A stretch of 64,000 nucleotides of DNA from Rhizophagus irregularis (Eukaryota > Glomeromycota > Glomeromycetes > Glomerales > Glomeraceae): positions 2,633,001 through 2,697,000 of the forward strand of contig NC_089446.1 in assembly GCF_026210795.1 (NCBI RefSeq). The letters are read 5' to 3'. Shown here in pieces: positions 11,640-22,475 of the stretch. The notes beneath the pieces were generated by a model. The model was not told the DNA's origin, ran no database searches, and saw only the letters and a list, made by a program, of their open reading frames with translations. The position numbers and the translations under genes are program-made. Position 1 is the first letter of the stretch. The number at the start of each line of letters is the position of its first letter.

Positions 11640-11837
11640 ATAGGAAAACGGGATCTGAGTTATTAACACAAAAAAAATGTGCACTATATATAAAAATAAA
11701 AATGATCGACATTGAATTATTTTATCCCGGGAAATCCAGATTTCTCATAACATGTACTACTGTACTACAAAGATAAGTACTTTAAGTTCGAGCAATTTGT
11801 TCGAAATCGCTTTTTGAATTAAAATAATTTACAAAAA

Positions 11838-14290
11838 ATGTATTTGATTTCAGTGCCTAATCTCCCTCCAGTTTTTTCTGTTACTATTGGACCCCATTAT
11901 TATAAAGCAAATGTGACAGCGGATACTATGGTAGAGCTATTGCTGAAATGCTTTAAAACTTATATTAAAGATGAAATTCACGACTATAATCTTAATTATT
12001 GCGGAAAAGTCTTACAAAATACTGATACTCTTAAAAATTTAGGAATAAAGGTTGGTGTTTATATGAAATATTTATGTAACTGTTAATGATAGATAGAATG
12101 TAAAGAAAAGTATTACTCGTGCAATGTTATTGAATTATTCTTTTTTATTCTTAGGAAGGAGACTTTATCAGTGCAGTTCAAATTCCATTTAAACTTTATG
12201 TGAAAACGCAAGATGGAAAAGCGATAGAGCTCCTACTAATGCAAAATAACACTATCCATGAGATTAAACGAATGGTTCAGGAACGTGAGGGCATCCCTGA
12301 TTATAAACAACGTCTTTTTTTTGATGGAAAACGATTGGATGATAATACCATCTTAAAAACTTATAATATTCAAAAAGGGTCAACATTGGAGCTAATTTTA
12401 ACAACAATTAAACTTTATGTGAAAACTCAAGATGAAAAAGCGATAGAACTCTATCTAACGGAAAATAACACTATCCATGATGTCAAAGAAATGGTTCAGA
12501 AATGTATAGATATTCCTGTTCATAGACAATGCTTTCTCTTCGGTGGAAAACAATTGGATGATTCTAGCACCATGAAATGTTGTAATATTCAAAACGAGTC
12601 AACATTGGTGTTAACTACAACTTCATTTAAACTTTGCGTGAAAACGCAAGATGGACAAATTGTAGAAATTTATGTAACTGAATATAACACTATCCGTGAG
12701 GTTAAACAAATGATTCAGAAATGTGAAGGCATTCCTATTAATAAACAATGTCTTTATTCACTTTTATATAGAAAGCAATTGAGTGATTCTAATACCTTAA
12801 AATATTATGGTATTCGAGAAGGGGCAACATTGGAGCTACTTCTAGCTATTATAGTTCGTGTAAAAACATTATCCGGCAAAATTCTTACTTTGTCAATATG
12901 CGACAATAGCTCCATTTTCCCTCGAGAATCATGGAATGAACCAACATTACATCTCGTACTTAGATTGCGCGGAGGAATGTTTGATGAAACTAGTGGGCGT
13001 GTAGATTTCAATGCGTTGCCATCACTCATGCAATATATGCATGTTCCTGAGAGACATCTAGTACATGACAAAGTTCACGCCGGTATTGCTTGTAATTATT
13101 GTGGCAAAAGTGAATGGAAAGGAGCAAGGTAAATAATTAGTTTAATCAACTTTTTTATGGACATTAGAAATATCTATTTCATCCCTTTTGTATCGTTTTG
13201 CTTTCACAGATATAAGTGTTCAGAATGTTTTGATTATGACTTGTGTGATGATTGTATCAAAATGTCCAAACTGCTTCATGACGTGCAGCATAATTTTTCG
13301 GAATTATTGGATCCAGAAAATCAAAATGACTTTCCAAAAGTTGTTCCCGTTAACCCAGTTACCATCGTACCAATACTTCCAACAAAAAAAGAAGAGATGT
13401 TAAATTTGCTACAAGAAGAAGAAAAGCGAAGGGTTTCACCAGAATTACAACAAAAATATTACGAGGTTGGAAGTGATCCCACATCCGGAAAGGACTGGAT
13501 GGATGTTACTGATCAAATGCAACATGAGTTGGTTCGAGAATTTGGTTACTCGGATGAGGCTGTAGAATTATTACGACGTGCTCCACAACTTTACAAAGGT
13601 AAAAAAGGGATTGTTCTTTTTTTTTTTTGCTATTACATTAACATTTTCTTATTGCTTACTTTATTTTCAGATGATCCTGCATTTCAAACAACTCAAGTAT
13701 ATGTTCGTAACAATATTGCTTCTATTGGAAATCTCAAAGAAGGAATGCCAGCACCTGACTGTTCATTAGTTCCCTTAAATAATGATAAAACTATAACTCA
13801 ATTGCGCTCACTTTACCAACCGGGACGACCCCTTGTTCTTCTTGCTGGATCACATACCTGTCCTTTATATCGATACATATCTCATGTGCTCAACGACATT
13901 TATAAAAAATATCGAAAAGATGTAGACTTTTATATGATTCAAATTCGTGAAGCACACGCCAGTGATGTTTGGCCTATTGGTAATATTGTAAATGTTAAAG
14001 AGCATCGTACATTAGAAGAACGGTTGACAGCTGCACGTAATATGGTTGAAGCTACTCATCTTAAGATTTCTGTATTAGCAGATACAATGGATAACACTTT
14101 CTTAAAGTTATATTCACCTTGGCCATTCCGATTCTTTGTAATTATGGATGGTAATTTTAAACTTGTCGGAATGCCAAAGGAAGCACGTTATGATACAACG
14201 GATCTAGTCAACTGCTTAGATGCTCTTTTGGATGAAAAATCACCCGAGTCTAAACCAGATACTCCATTGCATAAAAAAAGAAGAATATAA
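11838..14290 (+). CDS. Ubiquitin-repeat / ZZ zinc finger / deiodinase-fold fusion protein
   Basis: Four exons: 11838-12050, 12155-13128, 13210-13598, 13671-14290, all GT...AG with matching phases; 731 residues. Residues about 10-80 are a divergent ubiquitin-like domain; 83-155, 156-228 and 229-303 are clearer ubiquitin-like repeats (KLYVKTQDGKAIEL, EGIPDYKQRLFFDGKRLDD); 304-345 is a shortened fifth one (about 42 residues) ending LHLVLRLRGG, the exact ubiquitin tail, followed by Met346. A ZZ-type zinc finger follows (C384, C387, C399, C402, C408, C411). Residues about 540-710 match the iodothyronine deiodinase/thioredoxin fold: RPLVLLAGSHTCPLYR with Cys589 (TGT) where animal enzymes have selenocysteine, EAHASD at 619-624, DTMDN at 663. 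The C-terminus KKRRI could be a nuclear signal. If deubiquitinases cut after Gly345, a ZZ-deiodinase protein is released. Function is inferred only. Confidence 0.85.
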
Positions 14291-14296
14291 TTATAT

Positions 14297-14382
14297 ATTA
14301 TTGGATGATTAAACTATATAATAGTCTAATAGCGGCACGTAGTGCCGCATTAGACTATTATATAGTTTAAATCATCCAATAA
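14297..14382. repeat. 41-bp-arm palindrome just after the fusion gene
   Basis: Arms of about 41 bp (left starts TTATTGGATGATTAAACTAT; the right arm reversed is the same with one extra T and one missing A) flank a 4-6 base loop. It starts six bases after the stop codon, so the transcript end should fold into a very stable hairpin. ATTATTGGAT recurs inverted at about 14440-14450, so the palindrome may be the left part of a small MITE of about 150 bp. It may influence 3'-end formation of the upstream gene. Confidence 0.7.
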
Positions 14383-14944
14383 TAATATTATCGGTTTGAC
14401 GGGACCGTTCATGCAATTTTTTTAATAAACCCCCGTTGCTATCCAATAATTTTATTATTATGCTAATACATAGTAATATGAGATAACCGACCTAAATAAC
14501 AATTATGTAAAATGAGGATAACTGATTAACAGTATTGATATGAAAATTTTATATTATATATAGTTAACTATTTTATTTTTACATATTTATATATACATGT
14601 ATTATTTTTTATATCTATAAATAAAGGGTTATTAACGAAAATTCAGTAGTAATGATATATTATAAACTAAGCTAACTAATTATAAACATTTTTATTTTGA
14701 GTGCAAGTGTTAGAGATCACACTTTATTCTTATTGTTCGTTTGTACCATCAAACTTTCTGCTTACAAAACTCTCAATTTTCTTATATACTGTAGTAAGTG
14801 TAAGAATTGATTCTAACAATGAGTGCCTTCTGCCGGAATTTCTTATATGGGTATACCATTTCTTTTATATGATGGATCTTTAAGTAATCAGATACAAATA
14901 GAATATAGTTAATATATTGCAGGTGTGATTAAATGAATTTGCCC
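14383..14944. other. Intergenic DNA
   Basis: Includes a less AT-rich stretch (14390-14450) with GACGGGACCGTTC and a CCCCCGTTG word, possibly part of the small element starting at the preceding palindrome. No gene seen. Confidence 0.4.
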
Positions 14945-15240
14945 TTTTTGGTTATTCTAAATTATTGATTTGTTGTGGCATTAAGGCAATAACATCAAAA
15001 ATGGAGTAGTCCAAATTCTCCCATTCTTCACTTAGTGCAGCTTTAAATTTACCTATTGTTTTAAGAAAGATCTCCTGACTCTGAATATTGTCTTTTAACT
15101 GCTTCCAAATGTTCTCTATCAGATTTAAATCAAAGGAATTGGCTGGTCAATCAATAATCATAATTTTATTCTTCTTTAACCAATCTTTAGTTATTTTTGC
15201 AGTATAAATAGGTACATTATCTTATTGAAAAGATGCAACA
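14945..15240 (-). pseudogene. Tc1/mariner transposase C-terminal relic
   Basis: The minus strand reads GSVASFQ-stop-DNVPIYTAKITKDW, then KKNKIMIID-stop-PANSFDLNLIENIWKQ, then KDNIQSQEIFLKTIGKFKAA, ending NNLE-stop. QDNVPIHTA and WPANSPDLNPIENIW are hallmarks of the Tc1/mariner DDE region, so the family is clear. Stops sit at Gln and Trp positions and two Pro codons have become Phe and Leu: all are C-to-T or G-to-A changes. The N-terminal half is missing or unreadable up to about 15540. Dead copy. Confidence 0.7.
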
Positions 15241-15599
15241 CTTCCTATTAATTCACAAACTATATGATGAAATGGATGAAATGTTTATTTAAGATTCTAA
15301 CATAAGTATTTAAATTAATTTTTTCATTTCCTTTTTTATTTTTATCATAAAAATTAATGGCCCTTTTAACTCTTCTGTATAACATTCTTACTTTTAAAAA
15401 TAGATGCCAAATATTTAAAATTAAACCTTTTCCCTATATATCTTTAAACTTTTATTTGTCATAACTACTTTCCAATCTCAATACTTGATTTATTAGAAAA
15501 AAAATAACTTATATTACTAGGAAATGGAAACCATTGTAAAGTTGGAGCAAAAAATTTTGTATAAAAAATTTTAAAATTTTTATTTATTTAAACACTATC

Positions 15600-16015
15600 C
15601 TTCTTTTCCCAATTTACCTTTAAAGTCTGGTATATTCAAGAAATCTGGAAACCCTAGAAAAAAAATAAGAAATGAAATATTAGAAACATTTCTTTAAAGT
15701 CAAATAAATAAGAAAAGCCTTCTTCTCTATTTTATTTTAAAGACTGGCGTGTACAAAAAACCCAGCGTTCCCAGAAAAAAAAATAAAAAATGAAACGTTA
15801 GAAACATTTTTTTAAAGTCAAACAAATAAAAAAAACCACCTCTTTCTAATCTACTTTTAAAGTCCGATATATACAAGAAATCCAGAAACCTTAGAAAAAA
15901 AAATAAGAAATAAACCGTCAGAAATATTTCTTTGAAATCAAATAAGAAAAAAAATATACTTACTATTCCGCCGAAACCTAAAAAAAAAATAAAAAAAAAG
16001 ATTGTTTATTTTTGA
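15600..16015 (-). repeat. Array III: intron/exon-like tandem units on the minus strand
   Basis: About 3.5 units, period about 115-120. Read on the minus strand, unit 1 has a T-rich tract and TTTCTAG (AG at 15655-15654), a 36-nt block from 15653 to 15618 starting GGTTTCCAGATTTCTTGAAT, then GTAAAT. Unit 3 has TTTCTAAG and a block from 15889 ending GACTTTAAAA. Before each acceptor is a hairpin with a branch-point-like loop: AGAAATG..TTCTAAT..CATTTCT, AAAAATG..TTCTAAC..CATTTTT, AGAAATA..TTCTGAC..TATTTCT. Stem changes are compensatory. The phrase CGGACTTTA is shared with Array I. Confidence 0.6.
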
Positions 16016-16218
16016 TGTAGCATGAAATTTCAATGACACGCTTTGTGCAGATCAATCAAAAATAACACATGCGGACAAACGGACTTCGCCACGTAATCTA
16101 ATATGTCGTTAAAGTTTATAAACATATATAATCCTTCACTTCGCTCTGGACAATAATATATAATTAATTCCTATTGGTCATATTATGTGATCAAACTTTC
16201 TCAAATTAACACATAAAA

Positions 16219-16515
16219 AGGACCCCGGATATCTCCAAAACAGGTCATAAGTCACACTTTCGGCAGATTGGTCCATTTTTCAGGGGCTCAAAAAATCGTT
16301 TTTTGTAAATATCTCGGCATCCAGTGGTCCAATTTTGATGAACTTTTTTTTAAATTGTAGAGCTAAATGAGGGCTACAAAATATAAAAAAGTTCATTAAA
16401 ATTGAATTACTGGATACTGAGATATTTACAAAAAACGATTTTTTGAGTTTTAGCAAAAAGGGGTGTTTTTGGCCAAAAGTCCATTATGACCTTTATATTA
16501 GATATCCGGGGTCCT
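16219..16515. mobile_element. 297-bp palindromic MITE with 8-bp target duplication
   Basis: ACATAAAA lies directly outside both ends (16211-16218 and 16516-16523). The ends are inverted repeats (AGGACCCCGGATATC). Inside, a second inverted pair (CAAAAAATCGTTTTTTGTAA with AGATATTTAC and AAAGTTCAT words) makes almost the whole element foldable on itself. No coding capacity. The duplication length suggests hAT-type mobilisation. Confidence 0.8.
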
Positions 16516-16523
16516 ACATAAAA

Positions 16524-18971
16524 TAAAACAATTTATTAACTTTATTTATTTTCTCAAGAAATTACATTTTTACAATCATATTTTTTAAAATTGGAATTAC
16601 TATGTTATAATTTTACTTACTGAAAACTATTATTTCCTAATTATTCTGATATTATTTCTGAAATCTCCCAATGTAATTTATATGTAACTTACAAAACTTA
16701 AAATGTAACTTATATCAAAATTTTTTAAAATACTGTAATTATACAACCCTATGTATCTGTTTAGCAGTTATTAGACTACAACTCAATTTCAATTTATTAA
16801 TAATTTTATATAAAAATTTATGTCAATTTTTAGTAACTTTATTAATAAATTTATTTTTTTATTATTATTGAAAATAGGTAGGATTCCACTTACTTCTAAT
16901 AGAACTCTTCTCACAAAATTTCAAATTTACTAGTAATTTTACCAACTTTTTCTGTCTCATAATTTTACTTTATATATAATGTAATCTTTTAAAATTATAT
17001 TGAATTTTACCTTAAATTTTAAAGACTTAAATTTTCTTTAAAAAATATTTAATATTAAATAAAGTATTTTACAATAGTTTAAAATTTTTTTAAACATTTA
17101 TTAAATTCTTATTAATATAATATTTTATTATTTTTATTACTATAAATAAATTTTAATATAAAAAAAATACAAAATATAATTTGCAAATTATTAAAAATCC
17201 AGTGATCAGATTTTGATAAATTTATACCATCTTATTAAAATAATTTTAATGGTAGTAAAATCATCTAAGTTTAATATTGATTGAAATAAGTTTTAATAAA
17301 TTTTATTAATTAATTAAAAAATTATTAAAAAATTTTCTATGCTAAAATAAAGTAAAATTAGTTATTTAATATAAAAATAATACTGAGAAATTACAAAATT
17401 TTTTAAAAAAATTTATGGACTTATAATTTTCTTCTCTTTTACCCCACTACTCTTTTATTCTAAAGTTTTTTATATAGATTTTTGTCTTTATAATTTGTTA
17501 AAATTTGAATTTGTTATACTATCATATTTAAAATATATCTAAGTTTATTTATATTTTGATATTTAAAGTTATTACATTATTACATTTAAGTTTTATTATA
17601 ATTTTGTTATACCGTCACATCTAAAGTTTTTATAAACTTGTTATACTATTACATCTAATTCTTTTTATAAACTTGTTATACTATTACATCTAAACTATTA
17701 TGTATTATTTATTACAATTAAAGAGTAAATTTTCATGTTATATTTATTTATAATATATAATTAGAATCCTATAATTAAAATCATATATTACTAATTTAAA
17801 AGTAATATTTTTTAATAGAAATACAAATATTTTATGATATAAAAATTTTTCATGTTATGGCAAATTTTTTTTTTTAATATTTTTATAATTTATGTTTTTA
17901 TAATTTAATAAAAAATAAAATTTACTTTTTGTTTATAATCAATTTATTCTTATTTAATTTATAAAACATTAATTATATTTCATAATTTAATTTATTTTTA
18001 TAATTTAATTATAAATAAATTTAGGCAAGTTTATTAGAATATAATAGTTGAATTTATTATGCAATTTTAAATTTATTAAAAAGCCTTTGATTTGCTTTAT
18101 TCAATAGTTTAAAAATTACACATTTTAGTTGAATAGTTAATAAGAAATTACATCTTAAATTTAACAATTAATAATATTTTATTGTAGAATTAATTTAAAA
18201 AAGTTTATTAGAATGTAGTAATTGAATTTATGCAATTTTAGATTTATTAGAAAGTTCTTGATTTGCTTTATCCAATAGTATAAAAACTGCATATTTTGGT
18301 TAGATAGTTAATGAGAAATTACACTTCAATGTTTAGTAATAAATAAAATATTAATGTAATTAAAAAAAAAATTTTAATATAATAATAAATAATAAAAAAC
18401 TTTTAATATAATAAATACAATAAATAACAATTAGTAACTAAATTTTTTAAAACTAAAAGTTTGATTTGTATAGAGTTATGTAAAAAAAATATGTATAAAG
18501 TTAATAATAAATATTTGCAGATTATTTATAAGTTATATTATTTGTTTAAAATAAAACTAAAGAAAAAACTCGTATATAAGATGCTATTTACTTCAGTAAA
18601 CTACTTATATAAGTATAGTGTATTAACCAAAAAGGTGGTCTCATAAGTAAAGAGAAATTTAATATTTTTTATTTTTACTTTTGAATATATAAAAAAGCAG
18701 GAATTCTATTTTCTTTGTGGTGCAGTTTAATTTAATGTTGATGTATAATAAATACTTTTTTTTAATATGAATTGAAGTGAAAGGAAATAATAGGCAGAAT
18801 ACTTATAAAAAATATCATATAGATCCTTATAATTATTTTTGTGAAAAATTAATAATTCCGGAAATAAAAATTATCAGGAGTATTGGTGTAAATTTTACAT
18901 TTCTTGTACCCCTATTTTCTTTTCATAATTTTCATAATTTGCAAAGATATCTTTTAATAGTAATAGTATTA
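16524..18971. other. AT desert with a local tandem duplication
   Basis: Extremely AT-rich, no gene. Between about 18020 and 18345 a segment of about 170-180 bp occurs twice in tandem (both copies contain TTGATTTGCTTTAT and GAGAAATTACA/AAGAAATTACA words) with many differences. At 17560-17700 ACTTGTTATACTATTACATC recurs twice. Open frames at 18461-18646 and 18777-18977 have no protein-like features. Confidence 0.5.
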
Positions 18972-20292
18972 CAGTAGGCGATCAAAAGTATACGGACATT
19001 TTGATTTGCCAAAATTATGCCGATCATTACACAATGACATAATATAAACAATACATCATTTAACGCTTAATATCATAATGAAAAATGCCACAGTGTTTTT
19101 TTTTTAGTAATAAACATTCACCAAATATGAGGCCACTCATTCCCAAAACCTGATATGCGATTATTTATGGTTATAATTGTGGTCAATCGGGTCGTATGAT
19201 TGCAGAAAAATTGGGGTGTGGTAAAACTGCTGTTTATGATGTACTTAAACGTTTTCGTGAAACTGGCTCTTTCACACCAAAAAAAAAATCAGGTCGGCCA
19301 CCACTCTTTAACTCACCAACGCGACAAGAACTCAAAGCTTTTGTTCAAGAAAATGGTGAAAATCGTTGACTCTGTTCAAAAAAGATTGCAACTGTTTGGA
19401 CAGCTCGTAAAAAGCAACCTGTTTCCGCAAGTACCATACGCCGTAACCTTAGAAAGGTTGGACTTCGTGCCTGTATTCCCTGTCGCAAACCTGCAATGAC
19501 AGAAACACATCATTAGGCTCGCCTTGAATGGGCTCTTGCTCACAGAAATTGGACAACGAGAAAATGGAGAAGTGTGCTTTTTTCCGATGAAAGCACTTTT
19601 ACTCAGTTTCAACAAGGTCGTCAGGGAAAGGTTTGGCGTGAACCAGGAGAAAGATTGAATCCTGATTGTGTTGCAGTTACCGTAAAACACAGCCCTAGCA
19701 GAATGTTTTGGGGTTGTTTTTCCTGGCGTGAACTTGGACCAATTGTTCCGTTAAAAGGTTCAGTTACAGGTAAAACCCATGCTAAAATTATTCAAGATTA
19801 TGTCATACCTACTTTGGATGAGCATTTTCCATGTGGTAATGGAATTTTCCAAGAGGATAATGCTCTGCCACATCGTTCAAAGTCGCTATGGCCGCCCGTA
19901 AAGATGCGAAAATTGTAGTGCTTCAATGGCCAGCACAAAGCCCCGACTTAAACCCTATTGAGAATATGTGGGCAGAAATGAAAGCAATGGTGTGTCGTCG
20001 TGATCCACCACCATCTAATATCCAAATGCTTGAGAAGTATGTTAAAGATGCATGGGACGATATTCCTCCAGAATATTTTAAAAAATTAATTGACAGCATG
20101 CCACGCAGAATTGAAGCGGTTATTGCTGCAAATGGATATAATATTAATTATTAATATATAATTTTTTTTTACATATAATTAATAAAGGACAATCAGATTA
20201 ATATATTTACTTAATAATTTTTATTTTTATTATATTATTTTATTATGAAATTTTTATTTTAAAAATGTCCGTATACTTTTGATCGCCTACTG
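18972..20292 (+). mobile_element. Tc1/mariner element with perfect terminal inverted repeats
   Basis: The left end begins CAGTAGGCGATCAAAAGTAT and its full 29-31 bp reappear inverted at 20263-20292. TA flanks both ends (18970-18971, 20293-20294), the standard target duplication of this superfamily. Length 1321 bp, holding one transposase frame. The perfect ends imply a recent insertion, although the gene is already broken. Confidence 0.93.
19127..20154 (+). pseudogene. Tc1-like transposase with three stops and a frameshift
   Basis: The frame from ATG 19127 reads MRPLIPKT-stop-YAIIYGYNCGQSGRMIAE (helix-turn-helix region), TGSFTPKKKSGRPP, TIRRNLRKVGLRACIPCRKP, then LFSDESTFTQFQQGRQGKVW (first catalytic Asp region), MFWGCFSWRELGPIV and FQEDNALPHRS (second Asp region). 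A one-base shift follows near 19880, after which the neighbouring frame gives QWPAQSPDLNPIENMWAEMK and ends ANGYNINY at 20154. Stops: TGA 19151 and TGA 19367, both at likely Arg (CGA) codons, and TAG 19514 at a likely Gln codon. All three fit single C-to-T changes. About 340 codons, normal for the family. Confidence 0.88.
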
Positions 20293-21585
20293 TACATCTG
20301 TAGATTGAACTTCATATACATGTTTTTAAAATAGGGCTATATTAATAAAATATACTACTCTAGGTTATTTTTAAAAAAAGCTTTTTATTTTATATATCAC
20401 TTTATCTCAGTATGCCTGTGAAGAAAAAGGCAGATCTGCAAAAATAATCATATATTGTTCTTTTTCATTCCATTCTAATATTATGATTTATAAAACTCCT
20501 TTGGCTATGTAAATCAGGAAAATCTTTTTATTAATAACTTATCTTGCATAATCATGATGCGCTAAAAATAATATAAAACATATGGCGTAGTTACTGTGAA
20601 GAAGTATGGAGATGATGTACTTACTGCACATAATATTTAGTATTAACAACCACTCAACTTGACTAAATTTTTTAATTTATTTTGAACAATTAAATATAAA
20701 ATTTTTTTAAGATGTAAAAGTGTAATTTAAAGGACGTTGATAATAAATTTTAGTATTTTACAGTTGCATTATAGACAAAATGAATATTAATTACGAAACA
20801 ATGGAAAATATTATAGGTATGATATTTATTAGGTGACTTTGTACCGTACCTGTAAGATTAGTTGTATTTATATAAATACATCCAGAGAAGCAGGTACGGC
20901 AATTGGAGAAGCATACAGATTAAAATTTCATACCTAAATAACAATAAAGCACAATACCGCAATAAAGACTCATAACACCTTTAATAAATCGTTATTATAA
21001 TAGTACGATCAGGTATGATCTAATTAATGTTGTTATGTTACGATTGGTTATCTGATTTAATTTAGTTGAATTCGATAAAAGGAATGATAAAAGAGTTCTA
21101 TAATTATCAAGTTTCAGGAAATTTTTTTATAAATTAACGCTCTTCTACGTTCAACTTCATTAGGAGGTATGGGATAGATAACAATTTTTGCATGTATATA
21201 AATGCAAAGTATCAAATAAATTTACACAGTAAATAAAATAAAATTGACGATTTTATTATTGGCTGGACCCAATTTGAACTAATGGTCTCCGTAAATAGTT
21301 GTAAATCCAAAAGTCAAGTAAATCCATAATACTATAATAGTGTATGTAGTATTTACAGCCAATTTACATCTTACGTTCATAATATTACAACCGCTAAAGG
21401 TTGTAATTCGATATATAATAATCGTTACCAACTTTAATTTGAACACCTTTTGACTTCTTTATACAGTATATTCGATAGTAGTATACACATACGGTTAAAA
21501 ATTTCAAAACAAACAAACATACCATAACTGTTACACTATATTATACGTAAAGATATTTATCGAATTATCATACATTCGTACCTAT
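20293..21585. other. Intergenic DNA
   Basis: No gene recognised. A short frame at 20780-20813 (ATG AAT ATT...) ends at a GTATGA donor-like site but has no convincing downstream exon. The rest is unique AT-rich sequence. Confidence 0.35.
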
Positions 21586-22012
21586 ACTCCATTTTTACCG
21601 ACATGAAAAATTACCTAACTTCATTTCACTGAAATTGCCATTTTACCAACATGAAAAATTACTCGACTTGCCACCATTGTTAAAATAAATAAATTCATTA
21701 CTTAGCTGCGCCTCGCTTACTGCTACATGATAAATAATTATTACTTATTCGGTGAAAATTTTTACTGATTAGAAAGTGACAAAATGTAAATAATTATATA
21801 TAATAAAATGAAATAATTAAAAGATATTTTCAAAAAACTTTAATGAAAGGCAAAATTTCATGATACTTACTTATCGACAAAATGGCTATCGGCAAAAATG
21901 GCGATTCGTTGAAATGATATCGAGAAAATGTGATGTCGATGAAGTGGCAAGTCGGCAAAAGTGATGTTAATAAATTATATATCGGTAAAACAGGTGTCAG
22001 TAAAAATGAGTG
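21586..22012. mobile_element. Decayed MITE of about 430 bp
   Basis: Ends ACTCCATTTTTACCGACA and (reversed) CACTCATTTTTACTGACA match at 15 of 18 positions. Subterminal words such as TCGGCAAAAATGGCGA, TGGCAAGTCGGCAAAAGTGA and their reverse complements repeat inside. No coding frame. Target duplication not obvious. Confidence 0.5.
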
Positions 22013-22475
22013 AACATGTTTCGTTGTATCGTACCATAACTATTTATTTTAATGTTCCTATTAACGATCACTCGATTTTTGATACATCATGATGGGTTAT
22101 CATTTTTTTTTTCACACTGGAATTATTCATTGATAACATCAATCGACGACCATCATTGTAAAATTTAAAAATTATATATAATTAATTTATTAACCATAAA
22201 AAATAATATTAATTCATATTCACATACAAAAATACTAAATAAAAATATAATTAAATTTATCTATAATGTTATTAAGTAACTAAATATAAATTAATAATTA
22301 TGAAATATATTTATAATTTTTTTTTTTGTTATTTTTGATAATCTTTATCTTCGTATTTTTCTTCAAGTTTTTCTTCTTTGTGTTTCCTTTTTATTTTACT
22401 ATTATAATTTACTTCAAACATTGCTCTTAGGATAATAAAAAGGATCGAATATTAAATATAATTACCATCTAATCG

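Noticed and set aside
12805-13071. Minus-strand open frame of 88 codons
   Set aside because: Antisense shadow of exon 2 of the ubiquitin-ZZ-deiodinase gene.
13856-13864. Selenoprotein
   Set aside because: The catalytic codon is TGT (Cys), not TGA, and no SECIS-like need arises.
19200-19690. Open frames 19200-19499 (+) and 19690-19376 (-)
   Set aside because: Out-of-frame shadows of the Tc1-like transposase; the conserved DDE motifs lie in the frame starting at 19127.
4339-20154. Classical RIP as the cause of the transitions
   Set aside because: RIP prefers CpA; several changes here are at CpG or CpC. Cytosine deamination in general fits better, but context counts could not be computed.
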